From Clostridium sp. AM22-11AC (lineage in GTDB: Bacteria > Bacillota > Clostridia > Lachnospirales > Lachnospiraceae): a DNA stretch of 64,000 nt. Position numbers and translations under genes: made by a program. How positions within the stretch are numbered: position 1 is the first letter of the stretch; each line of letters opens with the position of its first letter. Where the stretch lies: the NCBI RefSeq assembly GCF_003473545.1, contig NZ_QUCM01000003.1, positions 1,472 to 65,471 of the forward strand, in the 5' to 3' direction. Positions 8,528-17,076 of this stretch are shown in pieces. The notes under the pieces are model-generated. The model saw only the letters and a list, made by a program, of their open reading frames with translations. It made no database searches and was not told where the DNA came from.

Positions 8528-10056
8528 ATCCGTTCCTCCAATGCACGATAGCCAAAGGCTTCTGATAAATGTTCTTTCTGTATCCATTCTTCTCCTGCCA
8601 GATCTGCAATGGTCCTGGCTGTTTTTAATACCCTGTGGTATCCTCTGGCACTTATCCCCCTTGCCTCATATACTTTTCTTGCAAACCGGCGCTCTGCTTC
8701 TTTTAACTGACAAAAACGCTGGATCTCCTTCTGGCCCATGCGGCTGTTGCTGTGGATATCCGTTCCCTGGAAGCGATAATTTTGTATCTTCACTGCCTTT
8801 TCCACCCGGCTGCGGATCGTAGCGGAGTCTTCATTTGCCATGGTCTGGTCTTCCAATTCCAAAAATGAAACCGGCGCTGCTTCCACACAGATATCAAAGC
8901 GTTCTAAGATCGGTCTTGAAAGCCGGTTTAAATAATTTTGTATCTGCATCGGTGTACAACTGCACCTGCTTCTGTCTGGAAAGAACCCGCAGGGACAGGG
9001 ATTCATGGCTCCAAGGATCAGAAAGTCTGCCGGGAATTCGTAGCTTCCTGCTACACGGCTTACTGTAATACGGTGATCTTCCAAAGGTTCTCTTAAAGCC
9101 TCTATGGCCCCTTTGCTGAAATGAGGCAGTTCATCTAAAAACAGCACACCTCCGGAAGCAAGGGATAATTCCCCTGGTTTAGGCACTTTTCCGCCGCCTG
9201 TAAGGCCCTGGGGTGAAATCGTATGATGTGGACAGCGGAAAGGTCTTTGGGAAAGCAATGGCTGTCCCTTGGGAAGTAATCCGCAAAGACTGTAAATCTT
9301 TGATATTTCTATATTTTCTTCCCAGGAAAGAGCTGGCAGGATCGTAGGAATACGCTTTGCCACCATGGATTTTCCTGTTCCTGCGCTTCCGCACATCAAA
9401 AGCCCATGTCTTCCGGCTGCTGCTACTTCTGCAGCCCGGCGCAAAACACTCTGACCACATATTTCTTTAAAATCAAATAGATACTCTGGTTTAAAAGTCC
9501 GTCTGTTTATATTCCCAGATATTTCCAGATCCATATCTTCCCAGTTATCCTGTGATAAAACTTCCTGTAAATGACGAAGGGACTGTATCCCTATGATCTG
9601 TATCCCTTCTACCAGAGTTCCCTCTGATACATTCGCCACCGGTAAAAGGCACCGCCTAAATCCCATCTTTTTTGCAGCCGATACCAGGACCAGCACACCC
9701 CTTACAGGTTTGACACTGCCGTCTAATCCTAGCTCCCCGATCAGCAGGGCATCTTTTAGTTTTTCTGCTGATAACAGTTCAAACGCCCCTAAAACAGCGG
9801 CTGCAATAGGAAGATCAAAGACTGTTCCCTCCTTTCGTCTTCCGGCCGGTGACAGATTTACCGTTATTTTCTTTGCCGGAAGCTGAAAATCTGAATTTTT
9901 CAGCGCCGTCCTCACCCGTTCCTGAGCCTCTCTTACTTCCAGTGCCAGCTGCCCGGAAATAGAAAACCCAGGCAGTCCATTGGATACATCTGCTTCTACA
10001 GATACCAGAAATCCTTCCATTCCCCGGATCCCGGCACTGCTTATCTGTGTAAACAT
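8509..10056 (-). CDS. comM: ComM/YifB-family Mg-chelatase-like AAA+ ATPase
   Basis: ComM-type proteins are hexameric helicases that promote branch migration during integration of transforming DNA. The 515-residue product has the N-terminal lon-protease-like fold (about 1-170; GLPGFSISG, NLSPAG), Walker A GSAGTGKS (about 223-230), Walker B GVLFLDELPHF, a cysteine-rich NPCPCG...CSC insert typical of YifB proteins, and the C-terminal lid. The ATG at 10056 follows AAGGGAG by 8 bases. It is first in the comM-dprA-topA run. The Mg-chelatase name reflects homology only. Confidence 0.93.
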   Translation of the reverse strand: MFTQISSAGIRGMEGFLVSVEADVSNGLPGFSISGQLALEVREAQERVRTALKNSDFQLPAKKITVNLSPAGRRKEGTVFDLPIAAAVLGAFELLSAEKLKDALLIGELGLDGSVKPVRGVLVLVSAAKKMGFRRCLLPVANVSEGTLVEGIQIIGIQSLRHLQEVLSQDNWEDMDLEISGNINRRTFKPEYLFDFKEICGQSVLRRAAEVAAAGRHGLLMCGSAGTGKSMVAKRIPTILPALSWEENIEISKIYSLCGLLPKGQPLLSQRPFRCPHHTISPQGLTGGGKVPKPGELSLASGGVLFLDELPHFSKGAIEALREPLEDHRITVSRVAGSYEFPADFLILGAMNPCPCGFFPDRSRCSCTPMQIQNYLNRLSRPILERFDICVEAAPVSFLELEDQTMANEDSATIRSRVEKAVKIQNYRFQGTDIHSNSRMGQKEIQRFCQLKEAERRFARKVYEARGISARGYHRVLKTARTIADLAGEEWIQKEHLSEAFGYRALEERIWGQKH

Positions 10057-10134
10057 GCGCAACGCTCCCTTCTTTTGTTTTTTCGACAAATGGATACACT
10101 TTCCCCTGCCCTTCCCTGTTTATTTTGGGATTAA

Positions 10135-10296
10135 AATAGAATTAGTAAAAGTAAAAATAATAGATACTTTAGAATAATTAAAGATACCAGACGTATATAT
10201 CACCTGAGGGTGACATCACCAGTGTATCCAACAAAAGAAGAAATTGCAAGCCTATTTTTACGAACTGCAACAAATCTGCAACAAATTTATCACTGA
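10135..10296 (+). other. possible short coding remnant between comM and the repair pair
   Basis: The 233-base gap between comM and the next gene contains a plus-strand frame open from 10135 to TGA at 10294-10296. Its last 30 codons (around YPTKEEIASLFLRTATNLQQIY) have the composition of real protein but no ATG or convincing ribosome binding site; a GTG at 10210 is possible. It overlaps the opposing gene's stop by a few bases. I do not recognise it. A small hairpin (TCACC/GGTGA) lies near 10200-10213. Confidence 0.2.
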
Positions 10297-11045
10297 AACT
10301 CCGTCATAAGATCCCTGAACCGTAAAGGCAGGTGATTTCTCTGGCAGTTTGGATTTTTTCTCTCTTCAATAGCGATCGCTGTAAAAAAAGTCTTCCAAAG
10401 TTTGACCCAGTTTTCCTCTGTTCCTTCCCTTTGCAGGCGTTCCATCTCATCAGATGAAAGTTCAGCCAAAAGCCATTTTCTCCCTCTTTCATGTATTACT
10501 GCCTTTTTTCTTCCTATATCACAGATCAGCCAGTTTTCTTCTCCCAGCCGGTCTGCAAAATAAGGTGCGATCAGTTCTAACACATCATTTTTCGGCTGTA
10601 TCTTTCCGGCAAGAAAGCCTCCCTCCATCTGCGAAAACCGCAAAAATTCAATAAACTGATGTTTTTCATTATACACACTGCGACACAGCTTAAATATCTC
10701 ATGGACTGCAGGGATCTGCAGCTGGTCTGCGGCCGATGCCCCCCGCAAAAACAGCACTTTCAGATACCGGTACATTTTATCCGCCCGCAAAACATCCTCG
10801 CTGAGACTGGCCACATATAACTGCTCCTGAATATGGGAATTCAATCGCTGACGTACTGTCTCCAATACCTTTTTCCCTTTTTCTTCTGATGGACTGCATT
10901 CCCTGTATACAGCAAAAAGCTCTACATTTTGCCCACTGTTTTTTATCTCCAGCCGCAGTTCATCCTGTGGTATCTTACTGATTCCCGCATCATAGATACC
11001 ACTTAAGATCCCTGTATAACCAGGTTCGCACAAAAAGATCGTCAT
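10290..11045 (-). CDS. TIGR03915-family putative DNA repair protein (DUF4130)
   Basis: The 251-residue protein begins MTIFLCEPGYTGILSGIYDA and has the DUF4130 pattern (LFAVYRECSP, then YLKVLFLRGAS, FKLCRSVYNEKHQF, FLRFSQMEGG, PYFADRLGEENWLICDIGRKKAVIH). Proteins of this family are encoded next to a radical-SAM partner and are annotated as putative DNA modification or repair proteins; the biochemical function is not known to me. It starts 21 bases after the stop of that partner here, in the same transcript. The promoter in front of the pair is flanked by two LexA-like boxes, which gives sequence support for a DNA-damage role. Confidence 0.88.
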   Translation of the reverse strand: MTIFLCEPGYTGILSGIYDAGISKIPQDELRLEIKNSGQNVELFAVYRECSPSEEKGKKVLETVRQRLNSHIQEQLYVASLSEDVLRADKMYRYLKVLFLRGASAADQLQIPAVHEIFKLCRSVYNEKHQFIEFLRFSQMEGGFLAGKIQPKNDVLELIAPYFADRLGEENWLICDIGRKKAVIHERGRKWLLAELSSDEMERLQREGTEENWVKLWKTFFTAIAIEERKNPNCQRNHLPLRFRDLMTEFQ

Positions 11046-11066
11046 GTTCGTTTCTCCTGTATTTTC

Positions 11067-12581
11067 TCATAACTGTCCAAAGGCAGCACTTCCCGCTGCT
11101 TCCTTTACCAGCTGATCCTTTAAAAGAGAGTTTTTCTCTTCTTCCAGATGCATATCATCAAACAGGGAAAGCTGCCTGTAGCTGTTCCTGTTTTCAATGT
11201 CCCATATCTTCCGTCTTTCATCTCCTATAAGGGCACTGGTTATATGATCTTCATCCAGGCTGCAGGAGACTTCCATTTTCCCGGAACAGGTGATAAAATA
11301 ACGGGCTCTTTTTAAAACCACACCGATCCGTTTTAAGCCATCAAAATCCAGTTTTCCCTGTTTTCTGGCAGCAATGATCCGTCTGGCTGATTTTACGCCC
11401 ACTCCCGGCACGCGAAGAAGCTGTTCATAAGAAGCTTTGTTTACTTCTACCGGGAACTCTTTCAGATTTTGCAGCGCCCAGTCGCATTTTGGATCCAGTA
11501 ACAGGTTAAAATTCGGTTTCTTCTCGGAAAGAAGTTCCTCTGCCTTAAATCCGTAAAAACGTAAAAGCCAGTCAGCCTGATAAAGCCTGTGCTCCCTCAA
11601 AAGGGGCGGTCCCCCCGGAAGAGACGGCAGATGGCTGTCTTCATTAACCGGAACATAGGCAGAATAAAAAACACGCTTTAGTCCAAAATTGTGATAAAGG
11701 GCCTGTGTCACGGAAAGCATCTGAAAATCATTTTCCGGTGTAGCGCCTACGATCATCTGTGTACTCTGTCCTGCAGGCACAAAGGCTTTTGTCCCATAAT
11801 GGCGCTCTTTTAATGCCAGTGCCGGACTGTCTGCTTTGCCAAAAGGCATAAGAAGATCTTTCCCTGTTAATTCAGGCTGTATCAGAGATGCTCCTCCTGC
11901 AAAACCAGCCCTGTCAGAAGGGAACATTTTCCTGTATCCCCTGTCATACCCTAACAGACGTCCGGACAAAGCAATCCCCTGCTGTACCTGACGCATAGGT
12001 GCAAGTATCTTTTCCCTTGTTTTTCCAGGTGCCAGTTCTCTTAATCCTGCAGCTGTAGGCAGTTCCAGATTGATACTCATACGGTCTGCCAGAAATCCGG
12101 TTTTCTCTACCAGTTCCCTGGAAGCTCCGGGAATGGATTTTACGTGGATATATCCATTAAAACAGTAAATATTGCGCAGCTTATAAAGGGTCTCATAGAT
12201 CAGCTCCATGGTATGATCTGCAGTAGAAAGGATACCGGAACTTAAAAACAGTCCTTCAATATAATTTCTTCTGTAAAATTCCATCGTCAGCTGGCAGACT
12301 TCATCTGGAGTAAATGCAGTACGCACTGTATCATTGGTACAGCGGTTTACACAGTATTTACAGTCATAAATACACTGATTGGTAAAAAGGATCTTCAGCA
12401 GGGAAATACAGCGTCCGTCTGCTGCGAAACTGTGACAGATACCTGCCTCAGAAGAATTTCCCAGATGACCTTTCTTTCCACGGCGCTGTACACCACTGGA
12501 TGTACATGCCACGTCATATTTTGCCGCATCTGTCAGTATTTTCAGTTTTTCCTGTATTGTAAGATTTTCCTGTATGATCAA
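11067..12581 (-). CDS. putative DNA modification/repair radical SAM protein (TIGR03916)
   Basis: A 504-residue radical-SAM enzyme. The [4Fe-4S] ligands are the CxxxCxxC cysteines at about 70, 74 and 77 (CIYDCKYC), preceded by the family stretch HLGNSSEAGICHSFAADGRC. The barrel is followed by a helix-hairpin-helix pair (about 385-430; LLRVPGVGVKSARRI), a DNA-binding fold rarely found on radical-SAM enzymes, and then a family-specific tail. Translation appears to start at a TTG (12581) behind a GGTGAT/GAGAAG stretch; no better ATG is in range. It forms an operon with the TIGR03915 protein. Substrate and reaction are unknown; the domains suggest radical chemistry on DNA bases. Confidence 0.9.
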   Translation of the reverse strand: MIIQENLTIQEKLKILTDAAKYDVACTSSGVQRRGKKGHLGNSSEAGICHSFAADGRCISLLKILFTNQCIYDCKYCVNRCTNDTVRTAFTPDEVCQLTMEFYRRNYIEGLFLSSGILSTADHTMELIYETLYKLRNIYCFNGYIHVKSIPGASRELVEKTGFLADRMSINLELPTAAGLRELAPGKTREKILAPMRQVQQGIALSGRLLGYDRGYRKMFPSDRAGFAGGASLIQPELTGKDLLMPFGKADSPALALKERHYGTKAFVPAGQSTQMIVGATPENDFQMLSVTQALYHNFGLKRVFYSAYVPVNEDSHLPSLPGGPPLLREHRLYQADWLLRFYGFKAEELLSEKKPNFNLLLDPKCDWALQNLKEFPVEVNKASYEQLLRVPGVGVKSARRIIAARKQGKLDFDGLKRIGVVLKRARYFITCSGKMEVSCSLDEDHITSALIGDERRKIWDIENRNSYRQLSLFDDMHLEEEKNSLLKDQLVKEAAGSAAFGQL

Positions 12582-12596
12582 CTTCTCATCACCGCC

Positions 12597-12610
12597 CGAA
12601 CATTTGTTTG
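12597..12610 (-). promoter_or_regulatory. LexA-type SOS box, proximal
   Basis: CGAACATTTGTTTG, matching the Gram-positive LexA/DinR consensus CGAACNNNNGTTCG at all but the last two positions. It lies just downstream of the -10 box and 16 bases before the start of the radical-SAM gene. Confidence 0.65.
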
Positions 12611-12617
12611 TTTTCTT

Positions 12618-12646
12618 ATTTTATCACATGGGTCAGAGAAATGCAA
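12618..12646 (-). promoter_or_regulatory. sigma-A promoter of the radical-SAM repair pair
   Basis: Minus strand TTGCAT (12641-12646), 17-base spacer, TAAAAT (12618-12623). A LexA-like box sits on each side of it. Confidence 0.75.
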
Positions 12647-12655
12647 TGGAAAAAC

Positions 12656-12669
12656 CGAACATTTGTTCC
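12656..12669 (-). promoter_or_regulatory. LexA-type SOS box, distal
   Basis: CGAACATTTGTTCC, matching CGAACNNNNGTTCG except at the final base. It lies about 10 bases upstream of the -35 box, 59 bases from the proximal box, so two LexA dimers could bracket the promoter. Confidence 0.7.
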
Positions 12670-12680
12670 TGCTTTTAGGT

Positions 12681-12717
12681 AAAAATATAGCAGCACAGAA
12701 AAGTTTCTCTGTACTGC
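12681..12717 (-). terminator. terminator of galE
   Basis: On the minus strand GCAGTACAGA pairs with TCTGTGCTGC (one G-U-type mismatch, short loop) followed by TATATTTTT. It lies 35 bases after the galE stop and ends just before the distal LexA-like box. Confidence 0.75.
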
Positions 12718-12751
12718 CATATAAAGTGCTACGATCTATGAATGCTTAAAA

Positions 12752-13768
12752 CTAATCTCTGTAGCCGTTTGGATTCATACTCTGCCATCTCCAGGAATCT
12801 GCACACATTTCTTCAATTCCCTTTTCTGCTACCCAGCCAAGTTCTTCCTTTGCCTTTGTACAGTCAGAATAGCAGGTAGCGATATCTCCGTCTCTGCGAG
12901 GCTGGATCTCATATTTTAAGGTCTTTCCGCAAGCCTTTTCATAGGCATGGAGTACATCTAAAACGCTGTATCCAACACCGGTTCCCAGGTTGTAGATGCT
13001 GACACCTTCTTTTGCTTCCAGCTTCTTCATGGCTTTTACATGACCCTTTGCCAGGTCTACTACATGGATATAATCTCTTACACCGGTTCCGTCCGGAGTA
13101 TCATAATCATTTCCGAATACATTCAAATGATCCAGTTTTCCAATGGCAACCTGTGCGATATAAGGTACCAGGTTGTTTGGAATACCCTTAGGATCTTCAC
13201 CGATCAGTCCGCTTTCATGAGCGCCGATTGGGTTAAAGTAACGCAGCAGCATTACATTCCATTCAGGATCTGCTGTATGCAGGTCAGTAAGGATCTGCTC
13301 TAACATTCCCTTGGTGCGTCCGTAAGGATTGGTGATCTCTCCCTTCGGGCACTTTTCTGTGATCGGGATCTGTGCCGGATCACCGTAAACAGTTGCAGAA
13401 GAACTGAATACAATATTTTTAACTCCGTGTTTTCTCATTTCATCACAGAGGATCAAAGTTCCGGTAATATTGTTGTTATAATATTCAAGAGGTTTATGTA
13501 CAGATTCCCCAACTGCCTTTAAGCCTGCAAAATGGATCACTGCCTCGATCTCTTCTTTATCAAAAATTTCTTTTACTTTTGGCTGGTCTAAAAGATCAAC
13601 TTCATAGAATTTCAGTTTCTTTCCTGTGATCTGTTCTACTCTGTCCACTGCCTTTTTGCTGGAGTTATAAAGATTATCTGCTACTACTACATCATATCCT
13701 GCATTTAACAACTCCACACAGGTATGACTGCCTATATATCCGGCACCTCCGGTTACTAAAATAGCCAT
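12752..13768 (-). CDS. galE: UDP-glucose 4-epimerase
   Basis: GalE interconverts UDP-glucose and UDP-galactose with tightly bound NAD for the Leloir pathway and glycan precursors. The 338-residue short-chain dehydrogenase fold starts with the NAD-binding GGAGYIGSH (7-15) and shows the Ser catalytic region SSSATVYG and the YxxxK catalytic pair in YGRTK, plus the epimerase signature [11 protein letters not shown]. Length is normal. A GGAGG lies 9 bases before the ATG. It is monocistronic with its own promoter and terminator, with no gal genes nearby, which suggests a housekeeping role in surface polysaccharide supply. Confidence 0.97.
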   Translation of the reverse strand: MAILVTGGAGYIGSHTCVELLNAGYDVVVADNLYNSSKKAVDRVEQITGKKLKFYEVDLLDQPKVKEIFDKEEIEAVIHFAGLKAVGESVHKPLEYYNNNITGTLILCDEMRKHGVKNIVFSSSATVYGDPAQIPITEKCPKGEITNPYGRTKGMLEQILTDLHTADPEWNVMLLRYFNPIGAHESGLIGEDPKGIPNNLVPYIAQVAIGKLDHLNVFGNDYDTPDGTGVRDYIHVVDLAKGHVKAMKKLEAKEGVSIYNLGTGVGYSVLDVLHAYEKACGKTLKYEIQPRRDGDIATCYSDCTKAKEELGWVAEKGIEEMCADSWRWQSMNPNGYRD

Positions 13769-13830
13769 CGTATTATCCTCCTCGTTTCTTATCTCTTTCT
13801 TCCCAGGAACAAATTTTGTCCTTTTGTAAT

Positions 13831-13859
13831 AGTATAGCCTGAAACCTCAATAATAACAA
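13831..13859 (-). promoter_or_regulatory. sigma-A promoter of galE
   Basis: Minus strand TTGTTA (13854-13859), 17-base spacer, TATACT (13831-13836), about 60 bases before the galE ATG. Confidence 0.75.
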
Positions 13860-13888
13860 TGCATATTTTTTCTCTTTTTTATGTGTTT

Positions 13889-14518
13889 TTATTGGATTTT
13901 TTCAAATTCTTCCCTCAATTTCCCAATTGCCTTTTTTTCGATCCGGCTTACATAGGACCTGGAAATGCCTAAAACTCCTGCTACTTCCCGCTGGGTGTGC
14001 TCTTTTCCCTTAAACAGTCCATAGCGCATGGAGATGACCTGTTTTTCATTTTCCGTAAGTTTCTGGTCAAAGGCCTGATACAGTTCTTTTATATCCTGAT
14101 CCAGGATCAGCTGATCAATGGTCTTTGGATTTTCCATTTCGATCACATCCACCAGGCTGACTGTTTCCCCATCTTTATCTGTGCCGATCGGTTCAAATAA
14201 AGATACTTCTTTTGCCCGCTTTTTTCCTGCCCGAAGGAGCATGAGAATCTCATTTTCCACACATCTGGCCGCATAAGTAGCCAGTCTGGAACCTTTATCT
14301 ACATCAAATGTATTTACTGCCTTGATCAGTCCGATGGTTCCCGCAGAAAGGAGATCTTCTGTATCATAGTCCTGACATTGATATTTTTTTACCACATGAG
14401 CCACCAGGCGCATGTTATGTTCGATCAGCATATTTCTGGCGGTCTGGTCGCCTTCTTTGCAGCGTTTCAGGTACAGCTTTTCTTCTCCGTGGGATAGTGG
14501 TTTCGGAAAAGTCTTCAA
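13889..14518 (-). CDS. sigK: mother-cell sporulation sigma factor sigma-K
   Basis: Sigma-K directs late mother-cell transcription during spore formation. The 209 residues begin (M)KTFPKPLSHGEEKLYL, which aligns with the mature form of sigma-K, so there is no pro-sequence; region 2 (LRLVAHVVKKY-like, DLLSAGTIGLIKAV, ATYAARCVENEI) and region 4 (HTQREVAGVLGISRSYVSRIEKKAI) are complete. The initiator is a TTG at 14518 with GGGGTGG seven bases upstream; the frame closes a few codons further up. The gene is in one piece, without a skin-type insertion. The absence of a pro-peptide, as I recall for C. difficile, would mean control must be transcriptional. Confidence 0.92.
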   Translation of the reverse strand: MKTFPKPLSHGEEKLYLKRCKEGDQTARNMLIEHNMRLVAHVVKKYQCQDYDTEDLLSAGTIGLIKAVNTFDVDKGSRLATYAARCVENEILMLLRAGKKRAKEVSLFEPIGTDKDGETVSLVDVIEMENPKTIDQLILDQDIKELYQAFDQKLTENEKQVISMRYGLFKGKEHTQREVAGVLGISRSYVSRIEKKAIGKLREEFEKIQ

Positions 14519-14547
14519 AAAAAGCCACCCCGCATGTTCTTACTAAC

Positions 14548-14575
14548 ATATTATGCGAAGGCGGCTTGCCCGGTG
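14548..14575 (-). promoter_or_regulatory. possible sporulation-type promoter of sigK
   Basis: Minus strand CATAATAT (14548-14555) fits the -10 of sigma-E/sigma-K promoters (CATANNNT), with an AC dinucleotide 17 bases upstream as in sigma-K -35 elements. It lies about 30 bases before the TTG start. The match is short, so this is tentative. Confidence 0.35.
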
Positions 14576-14588
14576 CTATTTTTCTATT

Positions 14589-14940
14589 CATCCTCATCTG
14601 GTCCAAATAGGCTTTGACACATGGGCATTCATACCGGCTGCAAGACTGTTCTGCACATCATCGGAGAAAGCATTGGCAATCATTGCAATGATCGGTATGG
14701 TACGTCCCAGCAGATTTTACTCCTGCGGATCGCTTTTGTAGCTTCATAACCGTTCATATGAGGCATCTGGATATCCATAAGGATCGCATCATATTCACCT
14801 GGTCTTACATTTTCAATGAACACCAGTCCAAAGCGGTTGCTTCCAAGCCACAGGTTGTCCATAAGATCCGGTTTTTGGAACATGATCTCACTGTCAATGT
14901 AAAAATTGTCATGAACAGCCTGGATCCCATACGTATCTCA
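14589..14940 (-). pseudogene. response-regulator receiver domain remnant (from a hybrid sensor kinase)
   Basis: Two frames make up the second half of a receiver domain: PGEYDAILMDIQMPHMNGYEATKAIRR (phospho-acceptor Asp in LMDIQMP) from about 14725 to 14815, then, after a frameshift near 14695, [11 protein letters not shown] and [13 protein letters not shown] (conserved Thr/Lys face) ending at TGA about 14589. The sequence is typical of the receivers of hybrid histidine kinases. The N-terminal half of the domain and the kinase are missing; upstream codons (to about 14940) do not match a receiver. It is non-functional and lies directly upstream of sigK, so sigK may have been placed next to it by a deletion. 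Confidence 0.75.
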
Positions 14941-14946
14941 TCTATC

Positions 14947-16908
14947 TCATTCTTCAGCTGCGTTATTTTCTTCTCCTAATGTAAACAAAGGCTCGTATTT
15001 GCGGCTGTCTATGCTGTGGTTATAAGCCATGGCCTCGTAGTCTAAAACCTGTTTTCTATGAGGATTTTCCTCATTCTCTGTTTCTGCCCAGGACTGATAA
15101 TTTCCCTCATTATCATAAAATCCCAGGAAATGAAGGACCGGATAAGTCTCAGACAATTCTAACAGAAAACGGTTATAGGGTGTCATATCAAGACCTGCCA
15201 GTTTTAATACATAAGAAGACAGATACACTGCCCCCAGCTTTCCCATATCTTCAGACGGCTGTTCATAATTGGTCCAGATAATAAATGGAGTCTCATACCA
15301 CATCAACCTGTCTTTTACCGGCACCTCATAACTTGGCGTGCCGTATACTTCATCAAAGAACTCATCTTCCACACTTGGCTGGTGATCACCGAACATAACA
15401 ATCATAGTCGGTTCATCGCTGTGACTGAAATAATCCAGTAAATAGGCAAATGCATCATCGGAACGCTTTACTAGAGACAGATACTGATCTGCTTTTGGAT
15501 ACTTCCCTTCCATATCTCCCGTCAGCCATACTGTCTGGTCAAACTCATCAAACGTTCCCTCATAACCACCGTGATTTTGCATGGTAACATTAAATAAGAA
15601 CAGTTTTTCCTGTGGATCCTTTTTCTCTTCTACTACCTGGATCAGCTTTTCAAAATCTGCCTGGTCACTGGTATAGTAACGCAGCTGTTCGCTGCCCTCA
15701 TAATAATCACCATCTAAAAACTCATCAAATCCCATATTGGTATAACAGGTATTTCTGTTCCAGTTTTCTCCCGGATATGGATGCATGGCTACTGTACGGT
15801 ATCCCTGATCCTTCACTGTACTTACCATAGTCCATGCATCTGGTTTTACATTAAACTGATAAGCAATGGAGTTAGACGGAAGCATAGCAACAGAATCCCC
15901 CGTTAAAAACTCGAATTCAGAATTGCTGGTCATAGAACCAAACACAGGCATACAAAGACTGCCCTTTACTGTATTTTCTGTCAGGCTGTTGATAAAAGGA
16001 AAATATTCCTGGTTTGTGGAAAAATCTCCAACCACCCGCAGGTCAGAAAGGCTTTCATTCATAATACAGATCAGATTTACAGGCTGCACCGTCTCTTCCC
16101 CGGCTCCCGTTTTCTGTGTGCCTTCGGCCTTTGTTTCCTTTTCCTGCTCTTCTTTCTCCGTTAATTCTTTATAAATGGCTTCCAGTTTTCCATGGCTGTA
16201 TTCTACAGGAGGTTTTTTCACCACATACTGAAGGGACATAGCCGTAGATAAAATATAACCGCAGGAGTCATAGGTGTCGTTGACCGCCCACATATTGATC
16301 CCCATCTGATGGGCAGGAACTACACTGTGAAAGAAGCCAAATACAAAAGCTGCTGCTGTTCCTATACAGGTGCCGCCAAAGACCAGCCGTTTTTTGAGGC
16401 CTTTTACGTGGACCGGGAAGAACCAGAGGATCATATTGGCTCCGATCACAGCTTTGGCTGCCTGTATCATCTGCTTTGTAACATCAAATTCATAATTTCC
16501 CGACACAGTCATGGCAGTGCGAACTGCCAGCACATCCCAGATCATGATCGGCCGGTCACGAAAATCTACTACAAAGGTTTCCGCAAAAGAAAGGATCAGC
16601 AGAGCAATGGACACGACCGGCACAGATATCCTTGTGGTTCCTGTAATACCGGTAAGTACAAGGTACAATACATAAGCCCAGCATATATTCAAAGCCGCCA
16701 TAAAAATGGAAATATTTTCCAGATTTCCCGTTACATACTCAAATAGATAATAAGATAAACAGGGAACAAGAAAAAGACACAGATAGCCTGTGCCTTTTAT
16801 CATATATTTACATAGTTTCCAGATGATATTTTCTTTTTTTACGGTTTCTTCTTTTGTGGTTGTACTCTCTGCAGTTGTATTCTCTGAATTTCTTGTCTCT
16901 TCTGCCAC
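14947..16908 (-). CDS. LTA synthase family membrane sulfatase-fold protein
   Basis: A 653-residue polytopic protein: a Ser/Thr/Glu-rich cytoplasmic N-terminus (1-30), about five membrane helices (about 35-215), then an extracellular alkaline-phosphatase-like domain (about 275-640). It keeps the metal and nucleophile motifs of the LtaS family: MNESLSD (metal Glu), GSMTSNSEFEFLTG (candidate nucleophile Thr), MHPYPGENWNR, MQNHGGY and MFGDHQPS (metal Asp/His). Such enzymes transfer glycerol-phosphate from phosphatidylglycerol to build lipoteichoic acid or decorate surface glycans. The start is a GTG at 16908 behind AAGGA. No partner genes adjoin it, so the exact substrate is open. Confidence 0.85.
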   Translation of the reverse strand: MAEETRNSENTTAESTTTKEETVKKENIIWKLCKYMIKGTGYLCLFLVPCLSYYLFEYVTGNLENISIFMAALNICWAYVLYLVLTGITGTTRISVPVVSIALLILSFAETFVVDFRDRPIMIWDVLAVRTAMTVSGNYEFDVTKQMIQAAKAVIGANMILWFFPVHVKGLKKRLVFGGTCIGTAAAFVFGFFHSVVPAHQMGINMWAVNDTYDSCGYILSTAMSLQYVVKKPPVEYSHGKLEAIYKELTEKEEQEKETKAEGTQKTGAGEETVQPVNLICIMNESLSDLRVVGDFSTNQEYFPFINSLTENTVKGSLCMPVFGSMTSNSEFEFLTGDSVAMLPSNSIAYQFNVKPDAWTMVSTVKDQGYRTVAMHPYPGENWNRNTCYTNMGFDEFLDGDYYEGSEQLRYYTSDQADFEKLIQVVEEKKDPQEKLFLFNVTMQNHGGYEGTFDEFDQTVWLTGDMEGKYPKADQYLSLVKRSDDAFAYLLDYFSHSDEPTMIVMFGDHQPSVEDEFFDEVYGTPSYEVPVKDRLMWYETPFIIWTNYEQPSEDMGKLGAVYLSSYVLKLAGLDMTPYNRFLLELSETYPVLHFLGFYDNEGNYQSWAETENEENPHRKQVLDYEAMAYNHSIDSRKYEPLFTLGEENNAAEE

Positions 16909-17076
16909 CGGCGTCTATCCTTCTCTTCCTGTATCGCCACTTATCTGGGATATCATTTCTCGCATACTTTTTTGCATACTATTAAAAATTTTAACACAGT
17001 TTGTAACCACTTTCAAGAATCAATCTGAACGGATCTGTCCAATCCTATTACAACCGGGTACTATATGGCAAAGCTG

